This document shows positions 20,606 to 31,299 of a stretch of DNA of 64,000 nt, one piece after another. Position 1 is the stretch's first letter; the number at the start of each line of letters is the position of its first letter. The stretch lies in the NCBI GenBank assembly GCA_047967505.1, contig CM106538.1; one strand, written 5' to 3'. Under the pieces are notes generated by a model, which had not been told where the DNA came from, did no database searches, and saw nothing but the letters and a program-made list of their open reading frames with translations. This DNA comes from Dipteris shenzhenensis. Lineage: Eukaryota > Polypodiophyta > Polypodiopsida > Gleicheniales. Both the position numbers and the translations under genes were made by a program.

Positions 20606-21001
20606 ATGCATACATTGGCCACAATAGATCTGCCAAGTACGAAGGGAACTCAATTTATGCACCTTGACAATGATAAACCTACTAGCATTACACCTTTTTA
20701 CACCATAAGAGAGGTACTACCTAGTCAGGCAGCAAAACATTGATAGGGGGTCAAACAGTCATGAAAACCACACACTCCTACTAGTTCCGACTTGGGAGAA
20801 TAATCCATCCATGCTTAGACTTTATCAACGATCCAAAGCCCATAGTGGTTGCCTAGGAGAGAGGAAAGAATGTCCTTTGTGGCTCGGGAAACGACTGGAC
20901 CATGTGCGCATAATGAGTGGCCAAGTAAGAAGCACTTTGAAGACTTTGAAAGGAAGAAAAGAACAATGGAAGGAGAGAAGGCTCAAGGGAGGTAATCTGA
21001 A

Positions 21002-21379
21002 GTGACCATTTCCAATAGAGTGAGACTCTACTCAAATGCAACTCCATATGCTATACACATAATTGATGATGTAATTGATTCTAATGGGATAGATTTGCCT
21101 CCATCTCAACTTTGGGTGGAGTTGACATCAGCAAGTGCAACATGTCAAATACAGGCCATGGAAGATTGGCAAGCAAGCAATAACCTCATCTCTTGGGAAA
21201 CATTAAACCATCTCGGCCAGGTACGCCTTCAAGTATGTGATTCTGAAACGCACTCCATAGAGGGTACCTCTATTAAGGTTTTTGGTTTTTTAACATTGAA
21301 TGTTTCCTTGGACAATTACGTTGTGCCTTGCAAGTTTTTTGTAATTCCTACAAGAGACTCACAAAGGGTTATTTGGTGA
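21002..21379 (+). pseudogene. Decayed retropepsin (aspartic protease) fragment
   Basis: The middle reads DWQASNNLISWETLNHLG and then VFGFLTLNVSLDNYVVPC, FFVIPTRDSQRVIW and a stop. This has the order of a retroviral-type protease (active-site loop, flap, then 'W' end). The usual D-T/S-G-A-S is D-W-Q-A-S, so the active site is lost. The first 40 residues are unrecognised. Confidence 0.5.
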
Positions 21380-21790
21380 TGAGTCAACCAACAAAATGTG
21401 CTAAGAACTACCAAAAATCAACCCAACATTCAAGCATCAACATCAATATCCACTTCTACTTCTCAAGCTCAGCAAGCACCTCACCAACAAAGAAAACTAA
21501 GAAGAAGAGAAACCAAGCAATTGTGGGTCTGAAAGGATCTACTAGAGACCCAAGGGTACCTTGAAGTTGAATCATACATTTGAGTTCCAACAAAACCTTG
21601 ACATCAAAATACACCCCAGTATGTAAACAATAAACCCTGACATCGAAGAACCAAACAATGCCATCCAAAAAAGAAGGTACAATACCATTGGCTTACCAAA
21701 AGACTACAAGAGGCTCAAGGATATTACCTTGGAAACACTTATATTTGGGTACCCAAGGTACTTAGAGCAATAAGAGTACCTCCATCATCT
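21380..21790 (+). other. Linker with repeated 'QGYY..YIWVPK' words
   Basis: Short pieces of frame encode a Ser/Thr/Gln-rich stretch and then two related words, TQGYLEVESYI and AQGYYLGNTYIWVPK, separated by stops. It joins the protease fragment to the TQEP region and is probably part of the same decayed ORF. Confidence 0.35.
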
Positions 21791-22940
21791 TCAAGCAGCA
21801 GCGACAATGTGCTAAATAAAGAGCAAAAGAACAAATGGAGGCCAAAGCCTAAAAAATTGTCATCACCAACAAATGAGAGGCAAACATCAACTTTAGGCTT
21901 ATCAATTATGAAAAATAAAGGCAAATTTTGGAGAGCAAAACCACAAGAACCTACCTTGAAAAAGATAGAACCACAAGAACCTATTCACAAGGACAAGGGT
22001 CAATCACCAATACAAGAAGATCACACAGAAAGATCATCCTCTACCTCCTATCGAGTAGTTACACAAGAACCTGTCTCAAAAAAAGAGACAGTAACACAAG
22101 AACCTACTCGATCACTAATCTATAAAAAAGAAATTGAATTCATTGGATCATCTTCAAGGCAAATGGTAGCTACATAAGAACCTGTCTCCAAAAAAGAGAC
22201 AGTAACAAAAGAACCTGACATGAAAAGAAGGGAATCTACTTTGGGAGCTACACAAGAACCTTCCTTAGTACAAAATTTAGCATCAAGCTTCGTGACAGCT
22301 ACGTGTGTCACACCAAACATGCCAGACACAATGGAGGTCACACAAGAACCTTCCAATGAGAATGATGAATTATTTTCACTAGCAACTTTCTTAGAAGTAG
22401 CTTGGGATCAACAAAAATAGAAGATCTTCGAGACACTCGGTCCTACTCACATTTGCTCCAAAGGACACACATCACTTTATTATGGTGAGACAATGGAAAT
22501 TGAAGAGGCTAGAGGATGTAATTAACAAGGGAACTAGAAAGATGGGATCAAAAAGGACTATTGCAAGCTCAGAGATCTTATGATGGCAATGTGGATCCCT
22601 AAGCATCATCAACACGACAGCCCACCTTCTCGTGCTTGTATCATGGCTAGCTTCACCCCTTTAACAGAGACCTAAAACGTTTGGGTCTACAACACCAACA
22701 ACGAAGCATTCAATGGTAGTAGCTACACAAGAACCTAATCCTAAAAAGGGAGTAGTAACACAAGAACCTACTACAAGCTCCACAAAGGACAAGACAATGC
22801 TCGTTCAAGGCCTTCATTAGTTTTCCCATAAAGAAATACAAACCCACTCCTTTAGTATGGCATTCATCAACTCCATAGCACTACACCCACAAGAACGTAC
22901 TATCATAAAAATGGGGTAGATTTATAAGAACCTGCTGTGA
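21790..22940 (+). pseudogene. TQEP-repeat protein region (decayed)
   Basis: A word close to ACACAAGAACCT (Thr-Gln-Glu-Pro) recurs about twelve times between 21936 and 22940, often as a pair such as TQEPVSKKETVTQEP. The frame 21809-22177 is open for 122 codons and is highly charged. The repeat pairs at about 22057-22106 and 22170-22218 are near-identical, so the region grew by internal duplication. No function is recognised. It follows a protease fragment on the same strand. Confidence 0.45.
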
Positions 22941-23985
22941 GAAAACATACTGGAGCCCTTCACAACACATTGCTACCATGGAAGAAGCTCCTCGCCAACA
23001 AAAGTCAGAGACACATTCACCCCCAGTATCCCAAGGCACTCCTCCACATACAAAACAATAAGTGATCCTACACCAATAGCTCTACAAGATGATTTTGATT
23101 GCAGGATGACAAAAAAAGGGTCTAGATGAGTTTCTTGTGATCCTCAAAGATTTGTTTTCACTTTCATTTACTAACCCCACGCTTCATCAACTAACTCTAA
23201 CTCTCCCTCCTCTTTTTATTTGTCCTTATTATTATTCTTTTTTATGCTTAACCCTAGTACCCACTTAACCATTTGAGCCTTCCAATGTCATATCAGTTTT
23301 AATTTTAGAGGACTTTCCTAGAACCCAGAATGCAATAAACCTTTTCAACCATAGTTCTCATTTAGGGGTTTGTAGGGTGTATTATCAAACTTCTCTCAAT
23401 TTGATGACTCGGACAAAGCCCTCAATGAAATCTAATCCATAAAATGTATTTTTAAAGAACTTCAAAGCAGAAAAGCAAGGAAAAATGCCATGCAAAACTT
23501 CGGACTTACAAGCATGGCAAGTCAAAGACATAGTCTGATGAGAATCCAATAAAAGTTCCACTCAAATCAAATATGGCTTAAGGAGGGGAATGAGAATACA
23601 TTGTACTTACTCTGATAACTCTAACACCACTAGGATCTTACATCAATCCCTCATAACACCTTCTCCCAACTAACTTAAACATTATATTTTTCTCTTTCTT
23701 CCTCTCTCTTTGAAAGGTCACAAGTACTCATCTATAATCCATCCACCCGATGTCTAACCATTGGAATCCAATCAAGCCATGCCATGCCAATTACAGTGGC
23801 ATCCAATGCTACCAAAGGCAATATCCATCTTTCCAGCAACAATTCCACCACAAAGGATCCAATGAAGACTTGTTATGAGCACTTCAAATGGCAAAATTTC
23901 ACACGGGTACTCACTAGGAATGATCTTCACCAATAATGAACCAACAACCATGACCTTTACACAATCTAGGGACTGGATCGATATC
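22941..23985. other. No recognised gene
   Basis: Only short frames (such as 23875-24060) are present. By position this is the 3' untranslated part of the plus-strand element that ends in the LTR at 23999. Confidence 0.4.
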
Positions 23986-23998
23986 AGGAAGGGGGGAA
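23986..23998 (+). other. Polypurine tract
   Basis: AGGAAGGGGGGAA lies directly before TGTTAATTG, the expected arrangement at the 3' end of a plus-strand LTR retrotransposon. Confidence 0.7.
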
Positions 23999-24177
23999 TG
24001 TTAATTGATTGGTTAACAATATGCCACCATTGGTTAGTGATGTCATTGGCAAGTCTGTAGAGCTAGGATTGTGCCTTGGATGCAAATAGGCCCAAGATGG
24101 TTGTAAAAGATCATATGAGGTCCAAAGAGAGTGGTATAAAGGGAATAGGGTTGGCCCTTGCTTCAGAAGGTTACATG

Positions 24178-24185
24178 TATAAAAG
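24178..24185 (+). promoter_or_regulatory. TATA box of the LTR
   Basis: TATAAAAG about 180 bp into the LTR. Confidence 0.45.
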
Positions 24186-24361
24186 GCCAAGTGGTTGACT
24201 TTGCTCTTCATTGTTGGATGCACAAGTTTGGAATACAAGATCCCTCTTCTCTTCCAAGAATTTTTGTGGGTGTTCTCTTGTTTCCTTTGTAGTGCCTTCA
24301 TGTTTACCACTCCATCCTCATTCATTCTCCTCTTCTCCTCCCCTTCTCCCTCTCTTCCCCC

Positions 24362-24398
24362 ATCTCTCCCCCCCCCCCCCTCTCTCTCTCTCTCTCAT
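24362..24398. repeat. C-run and (CT)n microsatellite
   Basis: A run of about 14 C is followed by about 12 CT units, inside the LTR. Confidence 0.9.
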
Positions 24399-24552
24399 GG
24401 AAATGCATTGCAACAATCTGGAAGTCCCGCTTGATTGACACTTGTGGACAGCTCGTGCTTTGCATTGCTCTCACAGGGAGTAGCATGGAGTGGAGGCTCC
24501 ATCAGCATTCCTTTAAGATCCCCATCACACGTGAGTCATTGTTGAGACTACA

Positions 24553-25400
24553 TAGCATTTGGTACCAAAAGAATTTTATGTTGACATGATTTAGGTGGGA
24601 CTCTTGGAAAAGTGGTGTAATTCCAAGCAAAAACATCTTTGTACCTGGTGAACAATTCGTTGACAACCTGAAGTTGCTCGAAAGAAAGTTTGGCACTTAC
24701 CACAATAGTTGTAGGCTTGTACTCCATTCCAAGGTTTGTTCTTGTGTCGTTCGGCTGTGGAACTAATTGATCAGTTTCATGTCTTGCCAGTTCTCTTTCT
24801 CCTTCAACATCTTTGGTGAAGTTGCTCGAGAATAGATCTTTCTGAGCTGCAGTTTGCTTGGTCTTCATTTTCAGCTTGATATCAATTGTGCCACTTGAAA
24901 GATATTTATTTCTTTGATAGAAAGGATTTTCAATTCCATCAAGCATGATTCTACATCTTGAGGAAATGGGTCTCAACTTTTAAATCCTTAGGCCAGTAAC
25001 TATTCCGTAGCCGGTAACTATTTCGTACCTTTCAGGGGTTAGTGGGAATGCACACTTCCTTGCCATCAAATTTGATGATCATTTCCTTGGATCCCAATTG
25101 TGAAACACCTTAGCCCTCTTGAGCCAAGGCCATCCCAAAAAAATAGGATAGGCATTTGTTTCCATGGCAATCACAATGAGACTAATAGTGTAATGAATTC
25201 ATCCTATAGAAATTACAACATCCTGTAGCATACCTTTGGGGTTAATTGGTTGTTGATTTGCCATTCACACTTTGAAAGGAGATGTCTTGAAAGTCTTAAA
25301 CTTTAGTCATTTTTCAACATCTTTAGAAATAATGTTAACTCTTAAACTACCATCCATGATCACACCTAGTATAAATGTTTCTTGACTTCAATAGTGATGA
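24553..25400 (-). pseudogene. Ty3/gypsy protease to RT fragment
   Basis: On the minus strand the order is MDGSLRVNIIS (retropepsin-type active loop), FLGWPWLKRAKVFHNWDP, a linker, then KDVFAWNYTTFPRVPPKSCQ and HKILLVPNA, the region just before the RT fingers. It stops abruptly at the LTR boundary (24552), so the plus-strand element probably inserted here. Several stops break the frame; 24548-24976 is the longest open part. Confidence 0.65.
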
Positions 25401-25967
25401 GACTGGTACTTCCTCATCTACAAGATCATGGGTATGGTAACCAAGGAATCTATTTCCTTTGGGTGTTCCTTAGATTCCTTGATTTATTGGGAAAAGAATT
25501 CATGGCAATATGGAGCTATTAGAATTAGTTTAGCAAAAGTAAGACTTATCTTCATGTTCTTGAATATTCTTGGTCCACACTTTGTTCTTTGTACTTTGAA
25601 AACTCGCCTAGTTCAATTGTTGAAAGTAGATGGAACTACTTGGATGGCATCTCAAATACCAATGCCTTGCCCTTCAATTCTCTGGCAATTTTAGTAGCTA
25701 CCTTGTTTTGTGACTCCTAGTTTATATCTTTGGCCAATGAATTATTGTCTGTAGAGGTTGCAACCGGCCCTTCAACCTCGTGATCACTTGGGCCTCCACT
25801 ATGTCTGGTAGTTCGGCTACAATTTCTCCACACTTTGGATCCACTTCTTTCCATTCCATATTGGTTTAAGGAACATCAAGCGTTCAGCCCAAATTGGACA
25901 TTCCAAATGAATATGATTCTCTCCATCTTCTCCTTGCCATTCTTGCCTTTGCCTTTATTCTCAAACC
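25401..25967. other. Remnant sequence without a recognised gene
   Basis: Probably more of the minus-strand gypsy remnant, but no motif can be aligned. Confidence 0.3.
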
Positions 25968-25974
25968 CTTTTCT

Positions 25975-26059
25975 TCAGCCCACAGTGGCTTATATGAGTT
26001 ACCCTTGGACTGTATTATTAACTCATAGACCTATGAGGCCTCTCGATGATGATAGTACA

Positions 26060-26120
<61 letters not shown>
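25975..26120 (+). repeat. Dispersed repeat with (CT)n tail, copy 1
   Basis: About 85 bp (cagtggcttatatgag... to atgaggcctct) followed by a (CT)n microsatellite. A copy with about ten differences lies at 26507-26660. Both are in the same orientation. Confidence 0.75.
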
Positions 26121-26123
<3 letters not shown>

Positions 26124-26225
26124 GCCATGCATGCATGCCAACCCTAAGACATACTGGAGCAGAGTAGGAGGAAATAACTGACATGAGGATAGCATGGTTT
26201 CAATGGGAAGAGACGGTTCAAAGCG

Positions 26226-26417
26226 GTGGATCTAGGGACACAGAGGCCCGATATGATGCATAGATTTTCCATAGCACACACAATGGAGGTCCAAAGGGGA
26301 CCACCCAAACCAAGGGATACAGATATGATCATTGAGACCATGCCCCCTAACATAGTGAGAGATGACCCAACAAACATAGATAAGAGGAGCCGAGAGGAGG
26401 GCCACCACGACACTTGA
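26226..26417 (+). other. Unrecognised 63-codon open frame
   Basis: A charged frame (RDTDMIIETMPPN, then a Lys/Arg-rich end) between the two (CT)n-tailed repeats. It has no recognised domain and may be retroelement debris. Confidence 0.2.
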
Positions 26418-26506
26418 TTATGTATTCTGGGAACTAGTTTTGAGTTCTATCTTTTGAGTTTTGAGTTTTTGTTTTGTACCATAGCACTCAGCAACAGCCT
26501 TAGCAA

Positions 26507-26599
26507 GCCCTTTTCTATAGCCCATAGTGGCTTATATGAGCTACCCTTGGATTGTATTTTTGACTCATAGGCCTATGAGGCCTCTCAATGACGGTAATA

Positions 26600-26642
<43 letters not shown>

Positions 26643-26660
26643 CTCTCTCCTCCTCTCTTA
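26507..26660 (+). repeat. Dispersed repeat with (CT)n tail, copy 2
   Basis: Second copy of the unit at 25975, again ending in a (CT)n run (26604-26640). Confidence 0.75.
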
Positions 26661-28200
26661 TTTTCATAATTCACACTCTCTTCTATGATTATCGTGAGCA
26701 TCTCATTATTCCCTCAATCTAGCATTGTCCTTCAAACACACCTCAAACTTGCTCTTTGGGTACTAGAGGATCCATGCAACTAGACCAAAGGCTTACTTTA
26801 GACTATCGAAAACAATCTATAGTATCTTTATCATATAGAGAAGAATCTAAATTATAGCTAATAGATATACCAAAGTCTTAATTTACCCAATGGAGAACAA
26901 GTCGATACTGGGTCCTAAAGATACTAGGTGTGACTGCAACAGAATTGAAGGCAGAACCAAATGTGAACTATGCATCTAGATTGAATTGAGGTTTTGGATG
27001 CACTCGGTGTGACTATGATTGAATTGAATGTACAACCGAATGTAAACTCTGCATGTGCAAGGCTAGTTGATGCATGTGTGTGCTAAATTTGAGGTGCAAG
27101 ATGTATGACATCAACATTTTTTAAACTCAAACCCAATTACATTTTCCATTTCATGGATTATGATGTGTTGTTGTCAACTTGCATCATCTATATACAAAAA
27201 AAAAATGTCCACGATGTTATTTCAAGATTAACAAATCTCAAGAAATCTCTCTTATTAACAATTCGACTACCCCCTAAATGGCCATTTCCCCTCCTCTCTA
27301 TACACACCCTATACACAACTTAAAGCCAATATAGCATCTTGTAAGTCCAAACAATTTTGTACTGAGAGTGTGTGCCATACCAAGGTTATGTAAATAAGAA
27401 CTAATACTCTTTAATTGCAAGGAAGAATTGTACATATTTCAAACAGGGAAGAAAATAAAATTGCTTTCAACTTTATTATCTAGATACATAGACTATACAA
27501 TGTCTTTATAGATTTAAAGTTGCAGTACATCTACACATTTATCATATAGTTGAGTTTTGAGCTTCTTACTTTTGTTTTTCTTTTCTAAAGGAAAAAGAAA
27601 CAAATGATTGAATCCTAGAATCCTCATTGCGAGTGTCTATCCTCTTATCAAAGATCAACATGCTTTCATGACTAAGAAACTCCGTTAGCGGAATGGGTTC
27701 TGGGTTCATTTAACCATGGAAGCTAAAGAAACACCCTTGTGTAGAGTCCTCATAGTGAGTGCATATCCTCTCATCATTGGCCAACCTCCTTTGATAGTTC
27801 AAAGAACCCATAAGTACCCACTAAGGCCATCCATTGTTCATGGAAGCAAGGATGCACGCTTAACAATATTTGATTGTCATGAATAGGGGATTCCATGCTC
27901 CAACTCCTAACATCGCTTTTAGATATCTATCCTCACACTTAAAGCACCTAGACAAGACAAACTACTTAGAGCTACATGCCCGGTATCCACGTGTGGTTTT
28001 TTAAAATCTACTCCTTCACTACCAGATTGGTAAGTTTCAATCAAGTTTGGAAATTCAGGACATAAATTGAACACCAAACAAGAGTGCATCAATTGCTTGC
28101 ACAATGAGATAGATAAGCACATGTGACTTTAAGGAAATAGTTATATTGTATCACGTTTTTAATTTCAAGAAGCCATAGGCCCAAAAATCAAAGAAGCTTG
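26661..28200. other. Intergenic, no gene recognised
   Basis: AT-rich sequence with a loose tandem duplication near 26922-27060 (gtgtgactgcaacagaattgaa-type block, about 77-bp spacing). No supported coding frame was seen. Confidence 0.5.
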
Positions 28201-28326
28201 CAAAATCGATGCTAATGCATACTCTGTCAGCAGTGTTACCAAAGAAGAGCGGGTTGAAAGAAAAGCAGCTGCCAGACATGGCATAAGCAACCATTGGCTG
28301 AAGCATTATACTCAGCAAAGAGAGGT

Positions 28327-30060
28327 TTACTCGTCAATGTCGTCTCCGTTCTCCTCATAGTCTCCAGTGTCGGCATTGGCATCCTGGTATTGTTGATACT
28401 CCGATACCAAATCGTTCATATTGCTCTCCGCCTCAGTAAATTCCATCTCGTCCATCCCTTCCCCTGTGTACCAGTGCAAAAAGGCCTTCCTTCTGAACAT
28501 GACAGTGAATTGCTCACTCACTCGCCTAAACATCTCTTGAATGGAAGTGGAATTCCCCACGAATGTTGATGACATCTTTAGGCCAGTGGGAGGGATGTCA
28601 CAGACGCTTGATTTTACGTTGTTGGGAATCCACTCCACAAAGTAGGACGAATTCTTGTTCTGCACATTCATCATCTGCTCATCGACCTCTTTTGTACTCA
28701 TCTTGCCTCGGAACATCGCAGAGGCTGTCAGATACCGCCCGTGTCTCGGATCTGCAGCGCACATCATGTTCTTCGAGTCCCACATTTGTTGAGTAAGCTC
28801 TGGCACGGAGAGAGCTCTGTACTGCTGCGAGCCTCTGGACGTCAAAGGAGCAAATCCTACCATAAAAAAGTGTAATCGAGGGAAAGGGATCAGATTGACA
28901 GCAAGCTTCCGCAGATCGGAATTCAGTTGCCCAGGAAAGCGGAGGCAACAAGTCACTCCACTCATGGTCCCAGAGATCAAGTGGTTCAGATCACCGACTG
29001 CAGAAGAGTTCACCAAAACACATGAGACAATGCTTCTTTTTCATGAGACAAAGCGCTACTTCTTATTCTATAACTCTATGGTACTTCATACTTACATGTT
29101 GGCGTGGTGAGCTTCAACGTCCTGAAGCAGATGTCATACAGAGCTTCGTTATCCAGAACCATGCATTCATCTGCGTTTTCAATCAGCTGATGAACAGACA
29201 GTGTAGCATTGTAAGGCTCCACGACCGTGTCGGATACCTTTGGGGACGGGAACACGGAGAACGTGAGCATCATTCTATCGGGGTACTCCTCTCTGATCTT
29301 GGAGATCAAGAGGGTTCCCATTCCCGAGCCCGTGCCACCTCCAAGGGAATGACAGACCTCAAACCCTGAAATACAACGTCAAGGAGGAGCCCTGATGAAA
29401 AATTAGAAGAGACGAGCATTTAAAGTATTTTGTGAAGATATGAGCAATCGGACGTGAGGGACCCAAGTCATGGAATCCCATTCTTATCGAGCGTTCATGC
29501 CCACATATACAAAAGGACCGAAAAGGGGCAAATGCATCGACTCTAACAGGAGATGGCATAGGACTTACACCCAATAATATGGCCGACAGGACGAAGAAAG
29601 CACAAAATGAAACATGGTATGCGGTTTTTTGGGAAACCAGATCGAGCAACGGATTTCGAAACAGACCTTGAAGACAGTCACAGCTCTCAGCCTCTTTCCT
29701 CACGACGTCTAAAACAGAGTCAATGAGCTCTGCGCCTTCTGTGTAGTGGCCTTTGGCCCAGTTGTTGCCAGCACCCGTCTGCCCGAAAACGAAGTTATCA
29801 GGGCGAAAGATTTGGCCGAACGGACCAGAGCGGAGGCTGTCCATTGTTCCGGGCTCGAGGTCCATGAGAACGGCGCGAGGAACGTAGCGACCACCGCTGG
29901 CTTCGTTATAGTAAACGTTGATGCGCTCGAGCTGAAGATCGGAGGAGCCACAGTAGTTGCCGGTCTCGTCGATGCCATGCTCATCGCAGATCACTTCCCA
30001 AAACTTGGCACCGATTTGGTTACCGCACTGGCCGCCCTGGATGTGGAGTATCTCGCGCAT
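28327..30060 (-). CDS. TUB: Beta-tubulin, intact, three exons
   Basis: Exons are 30060-29667, 29365-29096 and 28997-28327, giving 444 residues. The introns are 301 bp (29366-29666) and 98 bp (28998-29095), both GT-AG, at codons 132 and 222, both phase 1, as in other plant beta-tubulin genes. The protein starts MREI, the tetrapeptide used for tubulin mRNA autoregulation, and has the GTP-binding loop GGGTGSG (residues 140-146), [31 protein letters not shown], and an acidic tail ending DIDE. Beta-tubulin pairs with alpha-tubulin to build microtubules. The splice sites were chosen because they keep the frame and restore the family sequence. Residue 134 is Glu where plant and animal beta-tubulins have Gln. 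Confidence 0.97.
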
Positions 30061-30370
30061 ATTGCCGGAAGCAAAGATCTACCCAAGGTGACGCTGGATC
30101 GCAAGATTCAGTTGCAATCGCTGGTAAAAGCTTCTCAAAGATTGTGGCCTACGATGTGCTGCTGGATCTTCAAATGGGTGACAAAGAATTTCCGAAATGA
30201 AACTGTGCACTAGGTCTGTGCTAAAGCATTAAGGAGAGCTTGAAATGGGCGCTAGGATCTTCCAGTCTACAGATGCAAGCTTGTGAGGGAACTGGGGGAC
30301 CTTGCAGTCTCTTCTTAAAGATTGCGAGATACGATGAAATTCGGCAGCTGTGAGGACGATGCCAGCGATT
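30061..30370 (-). other. Probable 5' untranslated region of the beta-tubulin gene
   Basis: The gap between the start codon and the predicted transcription start has no other frame on the tubulin strand. It is inferred from the TATA box position; an intron in this region cannot be excluded. Confidence 0.35.
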
Positions 30371-30397
30371 TTGAGAGAAAAGATGTCCCAACTTTAG

Positions 30398-30407
30398 TTA
30401 TTTATAA
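30398..30407 (-). promoter_or_regulatory. TATA box of the beta-tubulin gene
   Basis: The minus strand reads TTATAAATAA about 340 bp upstream of the ATG. It is the best TATA match between the ATG and the repeat-rich region farther upstream. Confidence 0.5.
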
Positions 30408-30484
30408 TCAGAACAGAAAGCAAAACATCAAAGCAAAGCGTGACGACGCCCATGCGCGAACGATGGCATCTTCTCTAACGTCCT

Positions 30485-30715
30485 CCAAATTCTGACCGTC
30501 GATCCTCTTGTTCGTCGTCCATCTTGCGGTCCATCGTAGCCGTCCAACAACGACGTTGTCCTAATGGTGGCCGTCCATCTTTACGTCGACCCTGCATGCC
30601 GTTTCTCACCGTCGATTGCGGTGGTCTTCCCCCATCGCGACCGTCAATTATCGTCCATCGATGACCGTCGATCTTCGTTGACGGATTCTGGACCGTTCAT
30701 TCAGCGGAGATCCGG
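30485..30715. repeat. CpG-rich CCGTCGATC/CCGTCCATC repeats upstream of the tubulin promoter
   Basis: Words such as CCGTCGATC, CCGTCCATC and GTCCATCG recur at irregular 10-25-bp spacing. The stretch is far more CpG-rich than its surroundings. It lies about 80-310 bp upstream of the TATA box. Confidence 0.6.
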
Positions 30716-30963
30716 CAGACTGCTACGTGGCAGATGCAACGGAGCCAACAAAATATCCAATTGGGTCGGAGTTTTGCGTTGCCGGCCGGATATTCGGCCG
30801 CCTGCCGGCGGGCCATTCGGCACAAAAAATAATGTGCCAAACAAAACACATTAAGTTGAAGGAACCCTCAAAATCTTCCGTCTACGGATAAGTGGGGCTC
30901 ATTTTACTCAAATTCATCAATATCTATCTATTCTACCACCCTAGGGAAAAACAAAAAGGATCG

Positions 30964-31200
30964 TTTTTTGGCCTGCCACCACGAGGAGGCCTAAGTGAAC
31001 TCAATGCTCAGTAGAAGCCAAAATACCTATTTATTTTATTTTTTGAGACTCTATTTTTCTGTTTGAGTTTAAATTTGAATTTGCATTTGCATTTTTTCCC
31101 TCTTTCCCCTTTCCACACCCCTTTCATCATGTTTCACTTTTTGGCCTGCCACAAGGAGGCCTAAGTGAAGGCGAATTCAGAAGCGAAAATGGCCTTTTTT
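30964..31200 (+). repeat. Direct repeat containing ttggcctgccac..gaggcctaagtgaa
   Basis: Two copies begin near 30964 and 31137. They are followed by similar T-rich sequence. The function is unknown. Confidence 0.6.
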
Positions 31201-31251
31201 TTTTTAAATCACGCTTTTAACGTGCTATTTTTCTCCTCCACATTTTCAAAG

Positions 31252-31252
<1 letters not shown>

Positions 31253-31291
<39 letters not shown>
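31253..31291. repeat. (CT)n microsatellite
   Basis: About 19 CT units. Confidence 0.95.
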
Positions 31292-31295
<4 letters not shown>

Positions 31296-31299
31296 AATT

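Larger units (their letters stand above)
23999..24552 (+). repeat. 3' LTR (or LTR end) of a plus-strand element, about 554 bp
   Basis: Starts TGTTAATTG after a polypurine tract and ends with ACA just before minus-strand pol sequence, giving TGT..ACA ends. It contains TATAAAAG (24178-24185) and a C/CT-rich tract (24362-24398). No second copy was found in the window, so the right end is inferred from where pol homology begins. Confidence 0.55.

Noticed and set aside
24551-24565. Primer site TTTGGTACC next to the LTR at 23999
   Set aside because: It is in frame with minus-strand pol (LLVPNA), so it is better explained as pol coding sequence.
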